A stretch of DNA of 32,341 nucleotides from Rhodothermaceae bacterium (lineage in GTDB: Bacteria > Bacteroidota > Rhodothermia > Rhodothermales > Rubricoccaceae), in the NCBI GenBank assembly GCA_013003465.1, contig JABDIZ010000245.1:1-32341 (forward strand). The letters run 5' to 3'. The notes beneath the pieces are model-generated. The model was not told where the DNA came from and did not search any database. It saw nothing but the letters and a program-made list of their open reading frames with translations. Below are positions 18,424 to 25,944 of this stretch, piece by piece. Each line of letters begins with the position of its first letter. Position 1 is the stretch's first letter. The position numbers and the translations under genes are program-made.

Positions 18424-19323
18424 ATGCCTGCGCGCGCACCGCTGCGGGTCTGGGTTGTGCTTGCGGCGGGCCTGCTGGCCATCAGTTTCTCGCCGATCCT
18501 CGTGCGCTACGCGAGTGCGGCCCCAGGCCAGGCGCTGGCCGTCTGGCGCACCGTGTTCGCGGCCGTTCTCCTGATGCCCATCGCGTGGGGCAAGGCGCGG
18601 CACGAGATCCGCGCCCTGACGCGGCGTGCCCGCGTGTTGATTGGATTGGCGGGCGTCATGCTTGGCTTGCACTTCATCGCGTGGATCGAGTCGCTCTACT
18701 ACACGAGCGTGGCGAGCGCCTCGGTGCTGGTGACGACGAGTCCGCTGTTCATCGCCGTGCTCGGGTTCGTCGTGCTGCGCGAGCGCCTGACGGTGCGGAC
18801 GATGGGCGCTATCGGCGGGGCGGTTGTGGGCGCTGCCCTCATCGGACTGGCCGACGCGGGCGACGGGGTCTTTCCCCAGGCTGCGCTCGGCAACGGACTT
18901 GCACTAGCGGGTGCGCTGCTTGTCGCTGTTTATCTGCTCATCGGGCGGGCGGTGCGGCAGCACACCAATTTTCTGGCTTACCTGTTTCCACTCTATGCCA
19001 CAGCCGCGCTCACCACGCTTGTGGCTGCGCTGGTGCGCGGAGTGCCCCTCGCACAGCCGTGGCCCATCCTGGGCTTGTGCCTGCTGATGGCCGTCGGGCC
19101 GCAGCTTCTCGGTCATGGTTCCTTTAACTACGCCGTGCGCTACCTCCCGGCGGCGCTGCTCGGGCTACTCTCCCTCATCGAGCCCATCGGCGCGTCGCTG
19201 TTGGCGTTCGGGCTCTTCGGCGAAGTACCGCGTCCGCTCGCCCTCGTGGGCATGGCGATCGTGCTGGGCGCTATCGCCCTGGCGTTTGTTCGTCGTCGAA
19301 GCGGTCCGCCGGGAGATCGCTGA
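18424..19323 (+). CDS. EamA/DMT family transporter
   Basis: ATG at 18424: about ten TM segments; FSPILVRYASAAPGQALAVWRTVFAAVLL..., YTSVASASVLVTTSPLFIAVLGFVVLRERLT, LLSLIEPIGASLLAFGLFGEVP. Confidence 0.88.
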   Translation: MPARAPLRVWVVLAAGLLAISFSPILVRYASAAPGQALAVWRTVFAAVLLMPIAWGKARHEIRALTRRARVLIGLAGVMLGLHFIAWIESLYYTSVASASVLVTTSPLFIAVLGFVVLRERLTVRTMGAIGGAVVGAALIGLADAGDGVFPQAALGNGLALAGALLVAVYLLIGRAVRQHTNFLAYLFPLYATAALTTLVAALVRGVPLAQPWPILGLCLLMAVGPQLLGHGSFNYAVRYLPAALLGLLSLIEPIGASLLAFGLFGEVPRPLALVGMAIVLGAIALAFVRRRSGPPGDR

Positions 19324-20314
19324 AGCGCTTGCGGCTCCGGAAAAAGTAGTCTAGCGCGATCAGGCCGCGATAGCGGGGCGGCGATGGCTCAGCGTCATCC
19401 GAGGGCCGGGAGAGCTCTGGGAAGAGCGCGCGCGCATCCCGATAGGCTTCCCGGATGGCCTTCGCCTCGGCCGGTCCGCCTCCCCCTATGAGCCCGCGAG
19501 CCCGTGCGAGTGCATCGAGGGCACGGCGGCGGCGGAACACGCGCGGCCAGAGCTGGGGCGGCGTATTCTTGTAGAGCATCAGCAGGCTGTTGCGGAAGTT
19601 GAGATACGTCTTGCGCGGATCGCCCTGCGGCAGCGACGCCCCGCCAAGGTGGTAGACGGTGCTGCGGGGCTCGACGCGCACGCGCCACCCCGCACGCCAC
19701 AGTCGCCAGCACAGGTCGATCTCTTCCATGTGCATGCCGAAGCGCTCATCCAACCGCCCCACTTCTTCGAAGGCTGTGCGGCGGAGCAGAATGCAGGCGC
19801 CGCTGGCCCAGAAAACATCGCGCGCGTCGTCGTATTGGCCGTGGTCGGCTTCGAGGGTGAAGAAGAGGCGCCCGCGCGTGAACGGATAGCCGACGGCATC
19901 CAGAAAGCCACCCGATGCGCCGGCGTACTCAAAGCGGGTGCGGTCGCCGTGCTGGAGCAGCTTGGGTTGCACGGCGGCGACATCGGAATGAGCAGTTAAG
20001 ACAGCGACGAGCGGACGGAGCCAGTCCGGGGGCACCTCCACGTCGTTGTTGAGGAGGCAGAGGACCTCGCCCGTCGCATGGGGGAGGGCGGCATTGTTGC
20101 CCTTGGCAAACAGCCAGTTCTCGGGGTGCTTTACGACGACGACCTCGGGGTGCATCGTCGCCAGCCAGTCCGCTGTGCCATCGGTCGAGGCGTTGTCGGC
20201 CACGACGACCTCCAGATCCGGGTAGTCCGTGGCAAGGACGGATGGGAGGAAGCGTTCCAGCAGCCCGCGCCCGTTCCAGGTGACGATGACGACAGAGACG
20301 CGAGGCAGAGGCAC
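19271..20314 (-). CDS. Glycosyltransferase family 2 (WcaE/rhamnosyltransferase-like)
   Basis: MPLPRVSVVIVTWNGRGLLERFLPSVLATDYPDLEVVVADNASTDGTADWL..., LLNNDVEVPPDWL, EEIDLCWRLWRAGWRV. 3' end overlaps the EamA gene by 53 bp. Confidence 0.9.
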   Translation of the reverse strand: MPLPRVSVVIVTWNGRGLLERFLPSVLATDYPDLEVVVADNASTDGTADWLATMHPEVVVVKHPENWLFAKGNNAALPHATGEVLCLLNNDVEVPPDWLRPLVAVLTAHSDVAAVQPKLLQHGDRTRFEYAGASGGFLDAVGYPFTRGRLFFTLEADHGQYDDARDVFWASGACILLRRTAFEEVGRLDERFGMHMEEIDLCWRLWRAGWRVRVEPRSTVYHLGGASLPQGDPRKTYLNFRNSLLMLYKNTPPQLWPRVFRRRRALDALARARGLIGGGGPAEAKAIREAYRDARALFPELSRPSDDAEPSPPRYRGLIALDYFFRSRKRFSDLPADRFDDEQTPGR

Positions 20315-20375
20315 GAGCGGGACAGCGCAGGTCAGACGAGGCCAGCCAAACTACGGGTGCGCCGAATCGCCCGGC

Positions 20376-20434
20376 CAAAAAGGTGTCGGCGCGGCCTGTG
20401 AGACCCCACCACGAGTCCAGGCCGCGCCGACCTT
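20376..20434 (-). terminator. Terminator-like hairpin reading on the minus strand in a divergent intergenic region
   Basis: CGGCGCGGCCTG (20387-20398) pairs perfectly with CAGGCCGCGCCG (20418-20429), extended by AAGGT/ACCTT after a 2-nt bulge; on the minus strand the stem is followed by TTTTT. Confidence 0.6.
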
Positions 20435-20468
20435 CCCACCACCAGCACAGGTAGCTATGCTGGCCATG

Positions 20469-20485
20469 CAGAGAGCGCCTCTCTG
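20469..20485. other. 7-bp perfect stem-loop
   Basis: CAGAGAG cgc CTCTCTG. Confidence 0.55.
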
Positions 20486-20594
20486 TTGAGACGACGCCTT
20501 CCTAGACACGGCCCGGCGGCAAAGCGTAACCCCGACACTCATCTTTTTTCGATTAAAGCACCGTACGCCCTCCTTTCGCGCGATTTTAAGGCTG

Positions 20595-22580
20595 ATGGAC
20601 CCATTGCTCCCCTCTCGTTTTGATCGCACCACTGCCGAGGCGGTGCTCCAGAAGCACTGGGGACACGCGGCGTTCCGCGCGGGGCAGTGGGAGGCCATCG
20701 AAGCGGTCCTCGCCGGGCGCGACGGGCTGGCGGTATTGCCCACGGGCGGCGGCAAGTCGGTGCTCTACCAACTCCCCGCGGTGCTGCGCGAGGGACTCGT
20801 GTTGGTCGTCTCGCCGCTCATCGCGCTGATGCATGATCAAGTGGCGTCGCTGCACGCGCGGCATATTCCGGCCGCGGCTATGACGGGCGCCCTTGGCTAC
20901 CGCGCCATCGATCAGATGTGGACCGATGCCGAGTTCGGGCGCTACCGGCTGCTCTACGTCACCCCCGAGCGGTTGCAGTCCGACCTGTTCCTCGCACGAG
21001 CTGAGCGGCTGCCCGTGTCGCTGCTCGCCGTGGACGAGGCACACTGTATCTCCGAGTGGGGGCACGACTTCCGACCAGCCTACCGGCGCATCGCTGAGGC
21101 GCGTCCGTTGCTCTCCGATGCCGACGGCCGACCGGCCCCTGTGCTGGCCGTCACCGCGACCGCCACGCCCGCCGTTCGGCGCGACATCGTGGACCAACTC
21201 AAACTGGAGAATCCGGCGGTCGTCGTCCGAGGCTTTGACCGGCCGAACCTCGTCTGGGCGGTGTACCGCGAGGAGGATAAGGCGCGGAAGCTGACCGAGA
21301 TCGTCCGGGCCGTGCCGGGCAGTGGGCTCGCCTATGCCGGGACGCGCGCGGCTACCGAAGCGTGGGCCGAGGTGCTACGCAATGCAGGCGCGACGGCCGA
21401 AGCCTACCACGCGGGTCTTGACGCCGACACCCGCACGGCTATTCAGCAGCGCTGGCTCGCGGGCACGACGCGGTACCTGGCCGCTACCAGTGCCTTCGGC
21501 ATGGGCATCGACAAGCCGGACGTGCGCGTCGTGGTGCACGTCGCGGTGCCGCCGACGCTAGAGGCCTACTACCAGGAGGCGGGTCGCGCTGGCCGCGATG
21601 GGCGGCGTGCCTGGGCCGTGCTCCTGTTTACCGAGGGTGATGCCGACTGGCCGCGGGCGATGGCCGAGGAGGGCCATCCCGACGCGAAGACGGTCCAGGC
21701 CGTGTATGCTGCGGCGGGAAACCTCGCACAGGTGCCGCTCGGCAGCGCGCCCGCCGACCCGATCCCGCTCGATCCTGAAGCCCTCGCCAGCGTTGCAGGC
21801 GCGACGCCGATGGCGGTGCGGGCAGCGGTGGACCGCCTCGCCGAGGCCGAGGCCTGGCAGGTGCTGCGTCCGCGTACCCACCACGCCTTCATTCAGGCCG
21901 AGCAGCCGCCCGAAGCCATCCGCCACTACGCCGACAGCCTGGGCAATGCCGCGCTCGCCAGCTTCACCCGGTCGGTGCTGCGCCTGTTGCCTGTCGAGGC
22001 CTTTCACGGTGGGGCGGACGTGGACCTGCGGCCGCTCGAAGGGAAGACCGGCGTGTCTCGTGAACGGCTACTGGCTGGATTTGCCTTTCTGGCCGAGCAC
22101 GGCCTGCTGAGCGTGCAGCCCCCTTCAGAGGGCGTCCGGGTAGTCTTCAACGGCCCGCGTGTCGAAAAGGCTGCGCTGGATGCTACGGCATTGGTGCGTC
22201 ACCGCCGTCGTGCACAGCGGCACCTCAGCGACATGCTCAGCTACATCTGCGGGCTGGGCTGCCGACGGCAGCACCTGCTGCGCTACTTTGGCGAGACGGC
22301 CTCAGCCCGGTGCGGGCAGTGCGATGTCTGCTTGGGGCGCCACCGGCTCGCAGAAATTCTGCCCGACGATGAGCCGCACCTGCGCCGCCTGCTTGACCAC
22401 GTAGAGCAGGGCGATCCGCGCGCCGACTGGCTCCGCGAGGAAGGCGTGCGTCCACATCGGCGGGATGCGCTCGCCGATTGGCTCGTCCACGAAGGCTACC
22501 TCCGCCTCGCCGACCCGCTGACGGATGCGTTCGAGCTCACGCCCAAGGCACTGCGGTTTCGACAGAAGGCCGGGATGTAG
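20595..22580 (+). CDS. recQ: RecQ family ATP-dependent DNA helicase
   Basis: AFRAGQWEAIEAVLAGRDGLAVLPTGGGKSVLYQLPA, LLAVDEAHCISEWGHDFRPAY, ATSAFGMGIDKPDVRVVVH, YYQEAGRAGRDG, zinc motif YICGLGCRRQHLLRYFGE..CGQCDVC. Confidence 0.95.
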   Translation: MDPLLPSRFDRTTAEAVLQKHWGHAAFRAGQWEAIEAVLAGRDGLAVLPTGGGKSVLYQLPAVLREGLVLVVSPLIALMHDQVASLHARHIPAAAMTGALGYRAIDQMWTDAEFGRYRLLYVTPERLQSDLFLARAERLPVSLLAVDEAHCISEWGHDFRPAYRRIAEARPLLSDADGRPAPVLAVTATATPAVRRDIVDQLKLENPAVVVRGFDRPNLVWAVYREEDKARKLTEIVRAVPGSGLAYAGTRAATEAWAEVLRNAGATAEAYHAGLDADTRTAIQQRWLAGTTRYLAATSAFGMGIDKPDVRVVVHVAVPPTLEAYYQEAGRAGRDGRRAWAVLLFTEGDADWPRAMAEEGHPDAKTVQAVYAAAGNLAQVPLGSAPADPIPLDPEALASVAGATPMAVRAAVDRLAEAEAWQVLRPRTHHAFIQAEQPPEAIRHYADSLGNAALASFTRSVLRLLPVEAFHGGADVDLRPLEGKTGVSRERLLAGFAFLAEHGLLSVQPPSEGVRVVFNGPRVEKAALDATALVRHRRRAQRHLSDMLSYICGLGCRRQHLLRYFGETASARCGQCDVCLGRHRLAEILPDDEPHLRRLLDHVEQGDPRADWLREEGVRPHRRDALADWLVHEGYLRLADPLTDAFELTPKALRFRQKAGM

Positions 22581-22613
22581 CAGCGGCGCGAACGATGACC
22601 GTCCGCGCCGCTG
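22581..22613. terminator. Candidate bidirectional terminator hairpin between convergent recQ and the choice-of-anchor B gene
   Basis: CAGCGGCGCG (22581-22590) aacgatgaccgtc CGCGCCGCTG (22604-22613), 10-bp perfect, directly after the recQ stop; no T-tract. Confidence 0.55.
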
Positions 22614-22640
22614 TACGTGGTGGAATTCGACGTGCTACGG

Positions 22641-24401
22641 TTAGGGCGCGCGTGTGATCGTGCGGGCATCCTCGAACGTCTCGCCCTCGATGCGGACGGT
22701 GTAGGTGCCTGCGGGCAGGCCCGGGCCGCCCACCTCGAACATCATGGACATGTTGGCCTCCATCATGTCGTCGGCGATAGTCTTGAGGTGGTTGCCGTCA
22801 GCATCGAGCAGGTGAATCTGGACCTGCTGCGCTTGGGCCAGCGTCAACGACACCTGCGACGTGCCCATGGCCCCATCCATCATGACCTCCGAGAGGCGGT
22901 AGTTCTCCGGCGCAGCCACCTCGACGCTGGTGACATCGCTCACACAGATGGCGTCGCCGCAGAGTTGCACTACGCGGAATTCGTGACGCCCAGGCGAGAG
23001 GCCCGCGGCTTCGTAGCGGTATGAGCGCGATCCGCCCGCTTCCATCGTCGTCATGGTCATGAAGGGTTCGCCTGCGCGGCGGCCCTGAAGCATGAACGGA
23101 GCGCTCTCGTTGCCGCTCGGTGTCCACGTCACGAGCGCATCGCCGTCGGTGGCAGTCGCCTCGAAGCTCCCAAGGGTCAGACTCGACGACTCGCCTGGCC
23201 GGACGACGAAGAGGCCGCCTTCGATGCCGCTGATGGCGACGGTGCCGCTCGGGAAGTACGGGTACACGCTCCACGCGCCATTGAACTGGGCGTCGTCGGT
23301 CTCCGGGTAGATGTCGAACGAGGCGACTTCGGTCATCTCGCCGCCGTCCCAGATTGCGCTCAGGTCGAGCACGCGGAGGCCGGAGGCGTAGTTGGCTTGG
23401 TAGACCTTGGTGCCGAGGACGTACATGTTGTGGTCCGCCGACGGAATGCCCGAGGTGTAGATCGATTGCAACTCCGGCGCGCCAAGATCACTCAGGTCGA
23501 AGACGAAGGTGCGCGTCTCGTCCGAGAAGCCCTGGATCTCGTCCAACTCGTCGTTGACGATGAAATACCGATGGTCCTCGGTGAACCAACCCTGGTGCGT
23601 GTAGCCGGGCGTGGGGTAGCTGCCTTGGCCGAGCTGCACCGGGTTGCTTTTGTCAGTCACGTCCACAATGGTGATCGTGTCTTCGTTAGAGCCGACGCAG
23701 ATTTCGCTTCCGGCGTAGTCCTCATCGGGACCCTCGTACATCACGCACTGGGCGTCGTGCGAGTAGCCGTCAGCGTCGAAGCAGCCCTCGAAGGCGGGGG
23801 CGAGCGGATCCTGCACGTTGATCATGTAGAGGCCGCCCGCGCATTCCTCGGCGCCCACCGCGTAGGCGTAGCCCGAATCCTCGTTCATGACGATGTTGTG
23901 CGCACTGCCCAGCACGTTCGATTCGGGGCCGACGAACGTTTCTTCGGCTTCAAAGACGCGGTCCGCATCGGCGGAGAGGCCGCGCAGTTGGGTCAGGTCG
24001 AAGATCTGCATGCCGTGGCCGGGTGCCTCGCTGACCACGAAGGCGTAGTTCTGGTACACCTTGATGTCGCGCCACAGCGAGGGTTCGGTCGAGGTCGGCA
24101 GCTTGCCGAGGTAGGCCACATTGCCGGGCTCGGTCACATCCACGATGCCGGTGCCGTCGCGGAGGCCCATGAGCGCATACTCGCGCCCGGTTTCCGGGTC
24201 GGTCCAGCCCCAGATGTCGTTGCCTGAGGTCGAGCCGAACTCGTCGAGCGAGACGTGGGCGTAGAGGTCCATGCCTTCGCAGGCGTATGCACCGGCGTGG
24301 CCGTCGGTACAGGGAGTGGGCTGCGCCGTGGCGGCGGTGGCCCAGAGCACGACGACGCTGAGCGTGGCCACGCGGGTCAAGGAAGCAAGACGAAAGGTCA
24401 T
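22641..24401 (-). CDS. Secreted choice-of-anchor B family protein with an extra beta-rich (FN3-like) segment and C-terminal sorting tail
   Basis: Signal peptide from ATG at 24401 (MTFRLASLTRVATLSVVVLWATAATAQ); CTDGHAGAYACEGMDLYAHV; NDIWGWTDPETGREYALMGLRDGTGIVDVTEPGN; GSAHNIVMNEDSGYAYAVGAEECAGGLYMI; HQGWFTEDHRYFIVNDELDE; tail LPAGTYTVRIEGETFEDARTITRAP. Confidence 0.82.
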   Translation of the reverse strand: MTFRLASLTRVATLSVVVLWATAATAQPTPCTDGHAGAYACEGMDLYAHVSLDEFGSTSGNDIWGWTDPETGREYALMGLRDGTGIVDVTEPGNVAYLGKLPTSTEPSLWRDIKVYQNYAFVVSEAPGHGMQIFDLTQLRGLSADADRVFEAEETFVGPESNVLGSAHNIVMNEDSGYAYAVGAEECAGGLYMINVQDPLAPAFEGCFDADGYSHDAQCVMYEGPDEDYAGSEICVGSNEDTITIVDVTDKSNPVQLGQGSYPTPGYTHQGWFTEDHRYFIVNDELDEIQGFSDETRTFVFDLSDLGAPELQSIYTSGIPSADHNMYVLGTKVYQANYASGLRVLDLSAIWDGGEMTEVASFDIYPETDDAQFNGAWSVYPYFPSGTVAISGIEGGLFVVRPGESSSLTLGSFEATATDGDALVTWTPSGNESAPFMLQGRRAGEPFMTMTTMEAGGSRSYRYEAAGLSPGRHEFRVVQLCGDAICVSDVTSVEVAAPENYRLSEVMMDGAMGTSQVSLTLAQAQQVQIHLLDADGNHLKTIADDMMEANMSMMFEVGGPGLPAGTYTVRIEGETFEDARTITRAP

Positions 24402-24429
24402 GAGGCTACCAGGGTTGGAGGGAGAAACG

Positions 24430-25944
24430 TCAGTGTACGATGGAGACGCGCTGAGTTGCGTGGAAGGCCTCACCGACGACGCGCACGAGGTAGAGACCCG
24501 ACGACAACGTGCTGCCGTCGAGGGTTAGTGCAAGCGCCGAACGAGCAGGGCCTTCGTGCAACAGCGCCACGCGGCGCCCGGTCAGGTCGAGGACCTCGGC
24601 CGTGATGTATTGCGATTCGGCCAGTGTGAGCGTAAGCCGCGTCTGGCCGCTGGAGGGGTTGGGCTGCGGGGCCGAGAGCATATAGCCGTCCTCGCTCGGA
24701 AGCGTAGGCTCCACGCTCGTGATGCTGAAGGTGGGTTGGAGCACAAAGAGGCCGTAATCGCGGTCATTGGCGATCAGGGTTCCACTCTCGAAGTACGGAT
24801 AGGTGGTCCATAGACCGTTGTAGCTCTCGTTGTCGCTCTCGGGGTACGTGTCGAAGTAGGCGACTTCGGTGAGGGTCTCGGTTTCAATCCCTGAGATGTC
24901 CACCACGCGCAGGCCTGCCTCGTAGTTGCTCAGGAAGGCGTAGTCGCCGCGGATGTAGAGGTTGTGATCCGTCGTTTCGACGGGGCCGAGGTAGAAGAAG
25001 TCGAACTCCGGATTGTCGAGATCCGCTACATCAAAGATGATCGTGCGTGTCGTGGCCGATGCGTCATCGTCGATTTCATCCCCGCCGAGGAAGTAGCGCT
25101 GGTCCTCGGTGAACCACCCCTGGTGGGCATAGACGGCGTCGGTGTAGAACGCTCGGCTGATCAGCACCGGGTTCGCCTTGTCCGTCACATCCACGAAACT
25201 GTAGTGACTGCTGGAGTCGAACGTGCCCTGGCTGAGCGCACAGATCTCGTGGCCGGTATAGTCGGGGTCTGGGCCGGTGTAGGTGACGCACTGGGCGTCA
25301 TGCGTGTAGCCGTCGGCAGAGAAGCAGCCCCCAAAGGTGGGGCTTGTCGGGTTCTGGATATCGACCATGTGCAAGCTGCCCGCGCAATCATCGGAGCCGA
25401 CGAGGTAGGCAAAGCCTGTGTCCTCGTTGATAACGACGTTGTGGCTGCTGCCGGGGCGGTTGCCCTCCACGCCGTTGTAGTTCGTCGCGGCGGTGAAGCG
25501 GCGTGCCGGGTCGGCGGAGAGGCCCCGGAGGGTCGTCAAATCGAAGACCTGCATCCCATGAGCCTCAGCGCCGTCGGCGACGATGAAGGCATAGTTCTCG
25601 TACACCTTGACATCGCGCCAGATGGATGCAATGGTGGCGGTGGGCAGCTTGCCGAGATAGACCGGGCTTGTCGGTGTGGTCACGTCCACGAACGCAATGC
25701 CGTTGGTCAGGCCGACGAGCGCGTACTCGTGCCCAGTGTCGGGGTCAGTCCAGCCCCACAGGTCGGCGCCGCGATCCGTCTCGAAGGTAGCGAGATCGAT
25801 GCGGGCGGCGAGGTCAATCTGATCGCACGCAAAGCCCGCGGCGAAGCCGTTCTCACACGCCACGCCGTTTTGTGCTCCGGCGACGGCAGGAACAGTGAGC
25901 AGGGCCACAAGCAGGGCAGGGCGGATCACGGAGCGGTGCATCAT
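24430..25944 (-). CDS. Secreted choice-of-anchor B family protein with T9SS-type C-terminal tail
   Basis: MMHRSVIRPALLVALLTVPAVAGAQ signal; CENGFAAGFACDQIDLAARI; ADLWGWTDPDTGHEYALVGL; HQGWFTEDQRYFLGGDEIDDDASATTRTIIFD; tail LSSGLYLVRVVGEAFHATQRVSIVH. Confidence 0.84.
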   Translation of the reverse strand: MMHRSVIRPALLVALLTVPAVAGAQNGVACENGFAAGFACDQIDLAARIDLATFETDRGADLWGWTDPDTGHEYALVGLTNGIAFVDVTTPTSPVYLGKLPTATIASIWRDVKVYENYAFIVADGAEAHGMQVFDLTTLRGLSADPARRFTAATNYNGVEGNRPGSSHNVVINEDTGFAYLVGSDDCAGSLHMVDIQNPTSPTFGGCFSADGYTHDAQCVTYTGPDPDYTGHEICALSQGTFDSSSHYSFVDVTDKANPVLISRAFYTDAVYAHQGWFTEDQRYFLGGDEIDDDASATTRTIIFDVADLDNPEFDFFYLGPVETTDHNLYIRGDYAFLSNYEAGLRVVDISGIETETLTEVAYFDTYPESDNESYNGLWTTYPYFESGTLIANDRDYGLFVLQPTFSITSVEPTLPSEDGYMLSAPQPNPSSGQTRLTLTLAESQYITAEVLDLTGRRVALLHEGPARSALALTLDGSTLSSGLYLVRVVGEAFHATQRVSIVH

